From: DATMXS01 sp050260275 | GTDB taxonomy: Bacteria; Acidobacteriota; Terriglobia; Bryobacterales; Bryobacteraceae | NCBI GenBank assembly: GCA_050260275.1 | Contig: JBLNBX010000102.1 | Location: 1-32,664, forward strand | Length of the DNA stretch: 32,664 bases | Direction of reading: 5' to 3' | In this document: positions 15,695 to 23,443 of the stretch, piece by piece | Layout of the letters: each line of letters starts with the position of its first letter | Numbering within the stretch: position 1 is the first letter of the stretch | Translations under genes and position numbers: made by a program | Notes under the pieces: generated by a model | Told to the model about the DNA's origin: nothing | The model's database searches: none | What the model saw: only the letters and a program-made list of their open reading frames with translations

Positions 15695-15729
15695 GGGGAG
15701 CTTCAGCTCTACACTTGCCGGCTCGCTGT
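15695..15729 (+). repeat. direct repeat unit 2 (degenerate copy of 15436-15470)
   Basis: The GGAGCTTCAGCTC core and the GGCTCGCTGT block are conserved, but the outer stem bases have changed so the hairpin is shorter than in unit 1. A CATCAGGG motif precedes it at about 15670. Confidence 0.6.
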
Positions 15730-15826
15730 CGGCTGCGGGCTGAACACTCGCCTCCTCCGGGAATGAGGGGCCGGCCCGAGCGGCCGCTGTACGCCGGGGC
15801 CCGCCCCAACCTCGAATCGCGCAGCT

Positions 15827-17347
15827 TCAGACCGCCGCCGCGAAGCGCGATAGCTCCCTGAAGCTTTCGCACAGCCTTGGGTAGATCTCGCGGTAAATCG
15901 CCATCAGCTCGGCGTAACGCGCCGCCTGCCCAGGATTGGGTTCGGTTTCGCGCGTGATCTTGCCCGCCATCGCCTCGGCGGCCTCCGCGGCATTACCGAA
16001 CCAGCCCGCTCCCACGGCCGCGCACATTGCCGCGCCCAGGCTCGAGGCTTCGACCGTCTGCGAGCGCCGCACTATCTTGCCCGAGGCGTCCGCGACGATC
16101 TGGCACCATAGGTCGCTCGCAGCGCCGCCGCCGATCGCGATGAACTCCTTTACCGGTTCGCTCTGCTCCTCGATCATGCCGGTGACGAGCGCCTGCTCGA
16201 GCGCAATGCCTTCCAGCAGCGCGCGATACATGTGGCCGAGGCGGTGCGATCCCGTGAGCCCCACGAAGCAGCCGCGCGCCTCCGGATCCCAATACGGAGT
16301 CATCACCGCGCCCCAGTAAGGCACCGCCAGCAGCCCGTCGCTGCCTATCGGCACGCTGGCGGCCTCTGCTTCGAGGCGCGAGTAAATCGATTTGTCGTCT
16401 TCGGCTGCGCGGCAGATCTGCCGCACGAACCACTCGACCAGGAATGTTCCCGCCCGGAGGCTCGTCTCGTAGTAGTAGCCCTCGCCGGAGCAACTGCCCA
16501 TGGTGCGCCACGCGGTCCCGATCCGGTACTCCCTGGAGTAGGTGCCCGAAACAATGGCCGTCCCAAGGTTCAGATACGCGCGCCACGGCGTGAGCGCGTT
16601 CACGCCGAGACCCGCCGCCTGCCCGTCGCCACCTCCAGCCACAACGAGGGTTCCGGGGAGCAGGCCCGACTGGGCCGCAGCCTCCGCGCTCACCTGTCCT
16701 ATCACCGTGCACGGCGCGGCCAATTGCGGCAACTGCTCCGGACACAGCTCGAGCGCCTGCAGCACCTCGGGCGACCACGTCTTGGCCTGCATGTCGAGCA
16801 CGCCCAGCGGATCCGCGCTGGCCCAGCTCGTCTTGAAGCAACCGGTGAGCCGCCAGGTGAGATAGCAGTGCACGTCGGCGAACATGGCCGTCGAGCGGAA
16901 CAACTCGGGCTCGTTCCGCAGCATCCAGGCGATCCGGTACGCGACAGGCGCCATGTCGGGGGGCTTCCCCGAAATCTGGTGGATGCGCTCGGCGCCGACA
17001 CGGCCGGTAAGCCACGGCACCTCGGCGCCGCAGCGCTGGTCGAGCCAGACGATCGCCGGCCGCACAGGTTCGCCTTTCGAGTCGAGCGGCACGAATGTTT
17101 CGCGCTGGTTCGAGATTGCCAGTGCCGCAACACGGTCGGGCGACACCTGCGCGGTAAGCTCCTTGAGCGCGGCTGAGGCCGCCTGCCACCAGTCGGCCGG
17201 GTTCTGCTCGTACATGTTGCTTCCGGGGCTGGAGAGCGGAATGGGGCTGCGCCCGACGCCTGCGACGGAGCCGTCGCGCGTCCATGCTATAGCCTTCGTG
17301 GCCGTTGTGCTGCTGTCGATTCCGATGACGACGTCTTTTGTTGCCAT
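15827..17347 (-). CDS. FGGY family carbohydrate kinase (xylulokinase-like)
   Basis: A 506-residue ATP-dependent sugar kinase with the two-domain FGGY fold. Residues 7-20 carry the N-terminal phosphate loop (GIDSSTTATKAIAW). ISNQRETFVPLD and AIVWLDQR near 78-105 are sugar-binding region motifs, GGGDGQAAGLGVN with probable catalytic base Asp241 follows, and the C-terminal signature is AIGGGAASDLWCQIVADASG near 404-423 followed by EASSLGAAMCAAVGAG. The overall look is closest to xylulokinases, but FGGY specificity is hard to read from sequence; ribulose, rhamnulose or gluconate are alternatives. The start is ATG 17347 (MATKDVVIGID), with a candidate extended -10 at 17359-17367. It converges with the polyol-type MFS transporter gene and diverges from the thioredoxin-like gene. 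Confidence 0.9.
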   Translation of the reverse strand: MATKDVVIGIDSSTTATKAIAWTRDGSVAGVGRSPIPLSSPGSNMYEQNPADWWQAASAALKELTAQVSPDRVAALAISNQRETFVPLDSKGEPVRPAIVWLDQRCGAEVPWLTGRVGAERIHQISGKPPDMAPVAYRIAWMLRNEPELFRSTAMFADVHCYLTWRLTGCFKTSWASADPLGVLDMQAKTWSPEVLQALELCPEQLPQLAAPCTVIGQVSAEAAAQSGLLPGTLVVAGGGDGQAAGLGVNALTPWRAYLNLGTAIVSGTYSREYRIGTAWRTMGSCSGEGYYYETSLRAGTFLVEWFVRQICRAAEDDKSIYSRLEAEAASVPIGSDGLLAVPYWGAVMTPYWDPEARGCFVGLTGSHRLGHMYRALLEGIALEQALVTGMIEEQSEPVKEFIAIGGGAASDLWCQIVADASGKIVRRSQTVEASSLGAAMCAAVGAGWFGNAAEAAEAMAGKITRETEPNPGQAARYAELMAIYREIYPRLCESFRELSRFAAAV

Positions 17348-17358
17348 GGTCTTCGAGA

Positions 17359-17367
17359 ATGATAGCA
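17359..17367 (-). promoter_or_regulatory. candidate extended -10 element (TGCTATCAT, minus strand) before the FGGY kinase gene
   Basis: TGCTATCAT on the minus strand ends 11 bases before the kinase ATG, implying a leader of only a few bases. The nonamer fits the TGCTANNAT pattern of three other starts in the window. Confidence 0.38.
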
Positions 17368-17464
17368 GTCTGGAAACGAAGAGGGTTCCCGCGCGGCGCG
17401 GGCGTGAAACCCTGTCACGCCGGCCGGCGGGGATGCATCATACTGTCCAGGAGGCCGCACAGGA

Positions 17465-18004
17465 GTGTCCAACCCTAACCGTTCCCGCCGCATCAGGCTC
17501 CTGATTCTCTCGGCTGGCGTCGCCGCGGCCATCTGGGCGCTGGCGCCGCGTGGAGCAGTCACGAGCGGGGCGCTCCGTGCTCCGGCCCACCGTAAAACCG
17601 TCGCGCCGTTCACGCTGCCCGCCATAGGCGGAGGGCAGTGGAGCCTGGCCGACCATCGCGGCAAGGTGCTGCTCGTGAACTTCTGGGCCACCTGGTGCCC
17701 GCCGTGCCGCGCCGAAACCCCGGTTCTGGTCGAGCTTCACAACCAGTTCGCGAACCGTGGCTTTAGCGTAGTGGGCATTTCGCTCGATAACAACCCGGAG
17801 CACGTAGTCCCTGAATTCGTCGCGCGCTATGGCGTCCCCTATCCAATGCTCGCGCCGACGCCGGATTTCAGCCTCGCAAACAACATCGCATCGATCCCAG
17901 CCAGCCTCCTTCTCGATCGGCAGGGACGCCTCGCGCGCACCTACTACGGCCAGGTGAGCGAGGACATGCTCGCGCGCGATATCGAATCGCTCATCGCGGA
18001 TTGA
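17465..18004 (+). CDS. TlpA/ResA-like thiol-disulfide oxidoreductase
   Basis: A 179-residue thioredoxin-fold protein. Residues 10-28 form a signal anchor, placing the domain outside the inner membrane. The AhpC-TSA/TlpA fold starts at FTLPAIGGGQWSLADHRGK near 49-67, the active site is WCPPC at 77-81 within LVNFWATWCPPCRAETPVL, and the cis-Pro loop is SIPASLLLDRQG. Such proteins reduce periplasmic disulfides, often for cytochrome c maturation or for repair of secreted proteins; the partner is not visible here. The start is GTG 17465 with AGGAGG at 17449-17454. No cytochrome or Ccm gene is adjacent. It is divergent from the FGGY kinase gene and 262 bp upstream of queC on the same strand. Confidence 0.9.
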   Translation: MSNPNRSRRIRLLILSAGVAAAIWALAPRGAVTSGALRAPAHRKTVAPFTLPAIGGGQWSLADHRGKVLLVNFWATWCPPCRAETPVLVELHNQFANRGFSVVGISLDNNPEHVVPEFVARYGVPYPMLAPTPDFSLANNIASIPASLLLDRQGRLARTYYGQVSEDMLARDIESLIAD

Positions 18005-18266
18005 GGTCCTCTCACGCACGGCGCTGGCGCGGCTCTACGGTATGGATCTGCGCCGGTCCCGACACAGTATCAGACGTTCTCAGCCGGCGCATCTCTGACA
18101 CACCTTCCTACCCGCAGGCGGAAGCCGCTGGACGCCAGGCGCCCGCCCCGCCACTCAGCCAGCCGCTCCGTTCGCAGTGTAAGCTGGACGTGACTCGCAG
18201 GAGATTGACGCTGGGCGGCACGCACGGCGGCCACGTCGCGCAGGGCAAGGTCTTCGCGATCGCAAC
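18005..18266. other. 262 bp gap before queC, no feature recognised
   Basis: An ORF in the frame of 18001-18270 spans this gap, but its composition does not resemble a protein and no family is recognised. A preQ1 riboswitch, common before queuosine genes, would need a small pseudoknot with an A-rich tail. I see no A-rich tail here. No terminator is evident. Confidence 0.4.
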
Positions 18267-18986
18267 ATGAAGGGACGTATGGAAGGTATGGGCACTCCGA
18301 TGCCTAGGGCGGTGGTGCTGGTGAGCGGCGGGCTGGACTCGGCCACGACGCTCGCGATCGCCAGGCACGATGGCTTCGAGACGTACGCGCTATCGTTCCG
18401 CTACGGCCAGCGGCACGCGAGGGAACTGGAGTGCGCCGCGCGCGTGGCGGAGTCGCTCGGCGCGGCGGCTCATCACATCGTTGAGTTCGACTTGCGCGCG
18501 TTCGGCGGCTCGGCGCTGACCGCAGATATCGCCGTGCCTAAGTCGCGCGACACGGCCGCTATGGCGGGCGACATCCCCGTGACCTATGTGCCGGCGCGCA
18601 ACACGATCTTCCTCTCGTTCGCGCTTGCGTGGGCCGAGGTGCTGGGCGCAAACGACATCTTCATCGGCGTGAACGCGCTCGATTACAGCGGCTACCCCGA
18701 CTGCCGCCCGGAGTACATCGGGGCGTTCGAGCGCATGGCCAATCTGGCTACCAAAGCGGGCGTCGAAGGCCGCCAGCGGTTGCGGATACGCGCGCCTCTG
18801 ATAGCAATGACGAAGGCGGAGATCATCCGGCGCGGCATCGAACTGGGAGTCGATTACAGCCTGACCAGCAGTTGCTACGACCCTGCACCCGGAGGCGAGG
18901 CGTGCGGCGAGTGCGATTCCTGCCTGCTCCGGAAGAAAGGCTTTGCGGAGAACGGGCTCGTGGATCCGATCCGCTACCGGGCGTAG
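18267..18986 (+). CDS. queC: 7-cyano-7-deazaguanine synthase QueC
   Basis: QueC (239 residues from the first ATG) converts 7-carboxy-7-deazaguanine to preQ0 with ATP and ammonia, a step in queuosine synthesis. The PP-loop is VLVSGGLDSATTL near 16-28. Family segments are LSFRYGQRHARELECA, YVPARNTIFLSFALAWAE and GVNALDYSGYPDCRPEYI. The zinc site is Cys203, Cys213, Cys216 and Cys219 (SSCYDPAPGGEACGECDSC). The exact start is unclear: ATGs at 18267, 18279, 18288 and 18300 are in frame, and homology only begins near the last (PRAVVLVSGG). The earliest is listed, although no good ribosome binding site precedes it. queD, queE and queF are not in the window. Confidence 0.95.
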   Translation: MKGRMEGMGTPMPRAVVLVSGGLDSATTLAIARHDGFETYALSFRYGQRHARELECAARVAESLGAAAHHIVEFDLRAFGGSALTADIAVPKSRDTAAMAGDIPVTYVPARNTIFLSFALAWAEVLGANDIFIGVNALDYSGYPDCRPEYIGAFERMANLATKAGVEGRQRLRIRAPLIAMTKAEIIRRGIELGVDYSLTSSCYDPAPGGEACGECDSCLLRKKGFAENGLVDPIRYRA

Positions 18987-19157
18987 TCAGACTGTGCCGG
19001 GTTGCCCGCGCAGAGCTGGTGCGGTGGGGCGCGCGGCCCGAGCCACCGGCGCGAGCGCGAATCCGCCGGCCTGAGCGATGATGCCCGGGCTCCGCACCTC
19101 CAGCACTCGATCGCGCGAAGCTGCACGCGCTCGCAGGAGGTCATTCCGGAGAACGGC

Positions 19158-19616
19158 TCACCTCCGCTCGAACCGGCCCATGTAAGAGCCCTCGGCGAGC
19201 ACGTGTCCGGCGATGGCGCGGTTGAACTCGGCCCTTGTCGCGCCTTTTCGCAGTCCGAGCGACGGCACATCCAGAGCGTACAGTCGGAAGAAGTAGCGGT
19301 GCGCGCCGTGGCCTGGCGGCGGGCACGGGCCGCCGTAGCCGAGTTTGCCGAAATCGTTCGTGCCGCTCTCGCCGAGTGAGCCGGCCTTGAAACCCTGGGC
19401 GACGGCCGAGGCGGCTCTGGGGATATCCCACAGCAGCCAGTGCGTGAACGTTCCCGACGGAGCGTCGGGGTCTTCGAGTATCAGCGCGTAGCTGCCGGTG
19501 GTTTCAGGCGCGCCGGTCCACTCGACGGCTGGCGAAACGTTGGCGCCTTCGCAGGTGTACAGGCGTGGAATGGAGTCCCCCTCGGGGAACGCTCCAACGA
19601 TCAGCTTCAGAGACAT
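19158..19616 (-). CDS. YbhB/YbcL family PEBP-like protein
   Basis: A 152-residue phosphatidylethanolamine-binding-protein fold protein (bacterial Raf-kinase-inhibitor-like family). Conserved ligand-pocket motifs are DPDAPSGTFTHWLLWDIP at 49-66 and YGGPCPPPGHGAHRYFFRLYALD at 94-116. No signal peptide is present, so it is probably cytosolic. The physiological role of bacterial members is poorly known. GGAGG lies 5 bases before the ATG. It is the last gene of a minus-strand run with a JAMM peptidase gene and a GH88 gene, 23 bp after the latter, which suggests co-transcription but not necessarily related function. The gap to queC (171 bp, convergent) shows no terminator. Confidence 0.93.
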   Translation of the reverse strand: MSLKLIVGAFPEGDSIPRLYTCEGANVSPAVEWTGAPETTGSYALILEDPDAPSGTFTHWLLWDIPRAASAVAQGFKAGSLGESGTNDFGKLGYGGPCPPPGHGAHRYFFRLYALDVPSLGLRKGATRAEFNRAIAGHVLAEGSYMGRFERR

Positions 19617-19639
19617 GACAGCCTCCAGGCTTCACGCAG

Positions 19640-20779
19640 TTACTTCGGGGCTCTGGCTCGGCCGAGGGCGCGGTCAAGCGCCTCGACAAAAAAGTAGTCT
19701 CCCCACATGACCGACTCGTTAACGCCGAGTCCTTTGTGAAGGTGGTACACGCCGCCTTTAAGGATGCCTTCCCAGTCTCCGTCGGGCTCGGCGAGGTGGT
19801 CGGAACAAAGCGTGTTCAGGATATGAAGCGCCGTCTCGCGGTAGAAGTGGCTTCTCGTGATGTTGGCGGAGAAGCGGGCCAGTTGCAGCAGCCCGGAGGC
19901 GGCGACGGCGGCGGCCGATGTATCAACCAGCTTGCGGCTCTCCGGCGGAGCGTCGTAATCCCACGGCGGGACTCCGTCGGCGGGCGTGTGCAGGATGTAG
20001 TAATCGGCGCACTGCTCGGCGGTTTCGAGCAGGCGGCGATCGCCGCTGTGTCCGTAAGCCGCGCCGAAACCGTACAGCGCCCAGGCAAGCCCGCGCGACC
20101 AGCAGGAATCGCCGCGGTAGCCTTGATGCGTCGTCTGACCGAGGAACTCGCCGGTGTTGGTGTCGAATATGCCTTCGTGCGCGGTGGACCCGTCGCCGCG
20201 GACAAGCGTGCGCCGCGTGGTTAGGCAGTGCCGCAGCGCGATGTCGCGCAGACGCTCGTCTCCGGAGTGCCGGGCGGCATAGAACACGAGCCCGACGTTC
20301 ATCATGATGTCGATGAACAGCGAATTCTCGGCCACGAACGAGTGCAGATACTGGCCCTTTTCGCGGAACCGCAGCGCCATGGTGCGGCCGGCCCCGATGA
20401 GCACGTCCAGGAGAGCCCGGTCGGGCGCGAGCTGGTTCCAGCGATAGTAGGTGCTCATGAAGATGAAGCCGAGGTCGTGCACTTCGCGGTCGAGCTTGCG
20501 GGGCTCAAGCGGCAGCGTGTAGCGGATAGCCTGCTCGCGCCAGCAGTTGCCGTCGCCGTTCTGGTCGCGCGCGGCGAAGATCCACATCATGCCGGGCAGG
20601 AAACCGTCGCACCAGTGCGTCCAGGCCGGCATGTCGTGCTTCCAGCAGCCGCCGCGAGTGTACATCGGGTAGAAATCCGGATAGCGCGCGACGAGCGTAC
20701 GCACCTTCTGGCGCGCGATATCCATGGCGTGCTCGAACAGGATGGTGTCGTCGTCGCGGTTGATGTTGAAGTGAATCAT
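19640..20779 (-). CDS. GH88 unsaturated glucuronyl hydrolase
   Basis: A 379-residue (alpha/alpha)6-barrel enzyme of glycoside hydrolase family 88. It removes the unsaturated uronic acid from the non-reducing end of oligosaccharides made by polysaccharide lyases, through hydration of the double bond. Asp102 in HDLGFIFMSTY and Asp157 in SLFIDIMMNVGLVFYAA match the two catalytic aspartates of characterised members. Other family segments are YRGDSCWSRGLAWALYGF, PPWDYDAPPESRKLVDTSAAAVAASGLLQL (read in two parts) and the C-terminal NESVMWGDYFFVEAL. No signal peptide is present, as in cytosolic Bacillus UGL, so imported lyase products are the likely substrates. It follows the JAMM gene by 27 bp. A GATAAT on its strand at 20809-20814 could be a -10. 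Confidence 0.92.
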   Translation of the reverse strand: MIHFNINRDDDTILFEHAMDIARQKVRTLVARYPDFYPMYTRGGCWKHDMPAWTHWCDGFLPGMMWIFAARDQNGDGNCWREQAIRYTLPLEPRKLDREVHDLGFIFMSTYYRWNQLAPDRALLDVLIGAGRTMALRFREKGQYLHSFVAENSLFIDIMMNVGLVFYAARHSGDERLRDIALRHCLTTRRTLVRGDGSTAHEGIFDTNTGEFLGQTTHQGYRGDSCWSRGLAWALYGFGAAYGHSGDRRLLETAEQCADYYILHTPADGVPPWDYDAPPESRKLVDTSAAAVAASGLLQLARFSANITRSHFYRETALHILNTLCSDHLAEPDGDWEGILKGGVYHLHKGLGVNESVMWGDYFFVEALDRALGRARAPK

Positions 20780-20806
20780 CGTCGTCGGCCCCGGAACATC
20801 GGTTCA

Positions 20807-21196
20807 TTATCTCGCTTCCGGCGGCACGGCGCGGAAGCTCCTTGCGGCTTCGAACCTGCCGTTTCGCAATGAGAGCACCACGTAGGAGAGCCAGGGCCAG
20901 GCACCCTCGGCGTCTTCGGGAGAGAACGAAGCAGCGCGGTCAGGATGCGAGTGATAGATTCCGACGAGCTGGAGCCCTTCGGCTCGGGCGGCTGCGTCTG
21001 TTCCGGCGAGGTCATCGGGGCGGATGCTGTACCTCAGGCGGCGATTGGCGGCAGCGTTCTCAAGAGCGACGGCGCGGGTCACCGAATGCGAACCGCGCTC
21101 AACGCTTCCGATCAGCGCGCCGCAGCACTCCTCCGGGTAGGCGCGCTCGGCGTGTTCGATCATCGCGCGCCAGGCGGCGCGCCGAATCCTGATCAT
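20807..21196 (-). CDS. M67 (JAMM/MPN+) family metallopeptidase
   Basis: A 129-residue JAMM-fold zinc peptidase. The motif is complete: Glu22 or Glu23 in YPEECCGALIG, then His82-Ser-His84-Pro in GIYHSHPDRAASFS, Ser92 and Asp95 (HSHP-x6-SxxD). Eukaryotic relatives remove ubiquitin; bacterial small forms of this type are often encoded with MoaD/ThiS-like sulfur carriers and cysteine synthase (CysO-Mec), where they release cysteine from the carrier. No such partner is seen here, so the substrate is open. The start is ATG 21196 with GGAGAT just upstream on the minus strand. It is first in a JAMM, GH88, PEBP run, and its start codon is only 18 bp from that of the divergent HD gene. Confidence 0.9.
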   Translation of the reverse strand: MIRIRRAAWRAMIEHAERAYPEECCGALIGSVERGSHSVTRAVALENAAANRRLRYSIRPDDLAGTDAAARAEGLQLVGIYHSHPDRAASFSPEDAEGAWPWLSYVVLSLRNGRFEAARSFRAVPPEAR

Positions 21197-21214
21197 CTGA
21201 TCTCCGTAAACATT

Positions 21215-21784
21215 ATGCTGGGTGAGATGGATCGCGAACAGGCCTGGAGCATTCTCACGGAGTTCACTAAGTCAGAGAGCCTGCGCAAGCACGCGCTGGC
21301 GGTGGAAGCGTGCATGGTTGCGTATGCCCGGAAATTTGGCGAAGACGAGCGTAAGTGGGCCGTGCTGGCCTTGCTGCACGATTTCGATTGGGAGATACAT
21401 CCACAGGCGCCGGACCACCCGATGGCGGGCGAGCCGATCCTCAAAGAGCGCGGTGTGAGCGACGAGATGCGCCGGGCCGTGTTGTCGCACGCCTCCTATA
21501 GCGGCGTGGCGCGGGAATCGCTCATGGAAAAGGCTCTGTTCGCATGCGACGAGTTGTCGGGATTCATTATGGCAGTGGCGCTGGTGAAGCCCAACCGCAG
21601 CCTGGCCGAGGTGGAGCCGAAATCGGTCCGAAAGAAGATGAAAGACAAGGCGTTTGCACGCTCGGTGAACCGCGAGGACATCGTGCGCGGCGCCGAAGAG
21701 CTGGGCGTGCCGCTGGACGAGCACATCGCTTTCTGCATCGCGGCCATGCGTGAGCGCGCGGCGGAGCTGGGCCTGGCGGGTTAG
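21215..21784 (+). CDS. HD-domain (HDIG-type) protein, predicted metal-dependent phosphohydrolase
   Basis: A 189-residue protein with one HD domain. Metal-binding residues fit His26 (LRKHALAVEA), His55-Asp56 (LALLHDFDWE), additional His68 and His92, and Asp112 (FACDELSGF). HD proteins hydrolyse nucleotides or phosphoesters; this group (hydrolase of the HDIG superfamily with an FxxCDELSGF segment) has no assigned substrate that I know. The start is uncertain between ATG 21215 and ATG 21227 (MDREQAW); a GGTGAG touches the second. The frame remains open upstream to 20945, but that part overlaps the JAMM gene and lacks HD homology. The stop overlaps that of the phosphatase gene by 2-3 bases on the other strand. 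Confidence 0.85.
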   Translation: MLGEMDREQAWSILTEFTKSESLRKHALAVEACMVAYARKFGEDERKWAVLALLHDFDWEIHPQAPDHPMAGEPILKERGVSDEMRRAVLSHASYSGVARESLMEKALFACDELSGFIMAVALVKPNRSLAEVEPKSVRKKMKDKAFARSVNREDIVRGAEELGVPLDEHIAFCIAAMRERAAELGLAG

Positions 21785-23400
21785 GCGCGGCGCACCGCGG
21801 CGACAACCGTGATATCGTCCGCCTGCGGCTGCCCGGCCGTGAACTCGCGCACAACGCGATCGACTGCAGTAACGATGCCCCGCGCGGAGCCGGCATTGCA
21901 CCGGACAACCTCGATCAACCGCTCCTCGCCGAACTCCTCGCCGGCAGCATCGGCGGCCTCGGTAACACCGTCACTGTACATCACAAGCACATCGCCGGGG
22001 GCCAGCGACGCGTGCGCCTCGACGAATCGCATGCCTCGCAGAATCCCTAGCACCGGACCGCCGGCTTCGAGACGTTCCACCTCGCCCGAGACGCGCAAAA
22101 GCAGCGGAGGATTGTGACCCGCATTCGAGTAGACCAGCTCGCCGCTAGCCGGATCGATCACGCAGTAGAACAGCGTCACGAACTTGTTCGAAGGGCAGGC
22201 GCGCCCCATGCCGCGGTTCAGGCGGGTAACGACTTCGGCGGGACTCGTTGAGGTTTCGACGATGGCCTGCGTCATGGCCTGCAGGTTGGTCATAACGAGC
22301 GCGGCGGGTAGCCCCTTGCCGGCAACGTCAGCCACGACGATGCTGAGCTTGCCGTCGGCTGTTGGCAGAAAGTCGTAGTAGTCGCCGCCGACGGTGCGGC
22401 ACGGCGCGTTGAAGCCGGCCAGATCGAGGCCCTCTAACTCGGGCGCGGCGGCCGGGAGCATTCGCGCCTGAATCTCGGCGGCCTGTTCGAGTTCGCGGGC
22501 GTGGAGGAGTTCCTGGCGCTCCACCTCGATCAACCGCTCGCGTTCGATCCGGATCGCGGCTACGTTCGCCATGACGGTCAGAAGGTTCAGGTCGTCGGAG
22601 GTGAACTCGCGTCCGGGCACGGGCGCATCGACGTAGATGAGGCCGATGACGCGATCATCCGTTTGAAGCGGCGCGGCCATGAAGCTGCGCACGCCTTGAA
22701 GCACGATGCTCTTGCTTCCACTGAAAGCGGCGTCGCTGAGGGCATCCTTCACGAGGACCGAATCGCGGCCTTCGAGCACGCGATCGCGGACGGTGCGGCT
22801 GATGCGAAACGCGGTGCCGCGCTGGGCCCGAACAACGTCCTGGCCGTTCTCGCTGGTGATGAGCACGCCGCGCTGAGCGCCGGCGGCCTCGATCGCGAGG
22901 TCGAGCAGGATCTTGAACAGCTCGGCCAGCGGACGCCCGCCTGCGAGTTCCCGCCCGGCGCGGACGAGGGCGTCGATGGGGCTTCTCCACGCGCCCGCGA
23001 CTGGCCGTGCGGCCTGGCCGCCGCCTGAAATCGCCTGATGAAGGTTGGTGGCGAAAGTTACGCCGGCGGGCGCGCCGTCGAAGATCGGCGCGGGCTGCGT
23101 GGGACTGTCCGGATCGTACACCGCGCTCACGCGGCTCGCGGTGATGCGGTCGCCGGGGCGCAGGCGGACTGGCTCGGCAATGCGCGAGCCGTTGACGAAG
23201 GTGCCGTTCTTGCTGAGCAGGTCGCGGACGAGCCAGCCATCACCATATTTCTCGAAACGGAGGTGGTGACGGGACAGGCCGAGGTCGTCGGGGAACGCCA
23301 GCGTGTTCTCCGGCGAGCGCCCGATGGAGAGGTACTCTCCTTCGAGCGTCACTGTCTTCGCCGAACCGTCCGGGCACGTCACTGCAAGCTCGTGCGCCAT
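21781..23400 (-). CDS. FHA-GAF-SpoIIE (PP2C-type) serine/threonine phosphatase
   Basis: A 539-residue cytosolic signalling protein. Residues 1-95 are an FHA phosphothreonine-binding domain (LSIGRSPENTLAFPDD, LSRHHLRFE, LLSKNGTFVNG). Residues 145-290 are a GAF domain (GVLITSENGQ, FMAAPLQTDDRVIGLIYVDAP). A short coiled coil at 288-315 joins them to an RsbU/SpoIIE-type PP2C domain with metal-binding Asp340 (GGDYYDFLP), Asp358 (VADVAGKGLPAALVM), Asp477 (MYSDGVTEA) and Asp528-Asp529 (QADDITVV). Such phosphatases dephosphorylate anti-sigma-factor antagonists or FHA/kinase partners. The start is ATG 23400, where the FHA homology begins; TAAACT on the minus strand just upstream could be a -10. It lies 43 bp after the ADOP permease gene, probably in the same transcript. 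Confidence 0.93.
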   Translation of the reverse strand: MAHELAVTCPDGSAKTVTLEGEYLSIGRSPENTLAFPDDLGLSRHHLRFEKYGDGWLVRDLLSKNGTFVNGSRIAEPVRLRPGDRITASRVSAVYDPDSPTQPAPIFDGAPAGVTFATNLHQAISGGGQAARPVAGAWRSPIDALVRAGRELAGGRPLAELFKILLDLAIEAAGAQRGVLITSENGQDVVRAQRGTAFRISRTVRDRVLEGRDSVLVKDALSDAAFSGSKSIVLQGVRSFMAAPLQTDDRVIGLIYVDAPVPGREFTSDDLNLLTVMANVAAIRIERERLIEVERQELLHARELEQAAEIQARMLPAAAPELEGLDLAGFNAPCRTVGGDYYDFLPTADGKLSIVVADVAGKGLPAALVMTNLQAMTQAIVETSTSPAEVVTRLNRGMGRACPSNKFVTLFYCVIDPASGELVYSNAGHNPPLLLRVSGEVERLEAGGPVLGILRGMRFVEAHASLAPGDVLVMYSDGVTEAADAAGEEFGEERLIEVVRCNAGSARGIVTAVDRVVREFTAGQPQADDITVVAAVRRA

Positions 23401-23443
23401 GGAGAACAGTTTAGCGGGGCGCGCGTGAAGGGCGCTGCCGCGC

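Larger units (their letters stand above)
15020..15826. other. 807 bp gene-free gap filled with palindromes and decayed repeat units
   Basis: This convergent gap between the MFS transporter and FGGY kinase genes has no credible gene. It holds at least nine hairpins at 15092-15453, repeat copy B at 15537-15643, and a second copy of the 15436-15470 element at 15695-15729. A motif close to (T/C)ATCAGGG recurs near 15281, 15541 (minus strand) and 15669, each beside a palindrome. The rest (about 15730-15826) shows nothing I recognise. Confidence 0.8.

Noticed and set aside
18005..18266. preQ1 riboswitch before queC
   Set aside because: I looked for a small hairpin followed by an A-rich pseudoknot tail and found none in this GC-rich gap.
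18001..18270. 89-codon frame ending with an ATGA overlap with the first queC ATG
   Set aside because: The overlap looks operon-like, but the frame overlaps the end of the thioredoxin-like gene, the composition is not protein-like, and the first queC ATG itself is doubtful.
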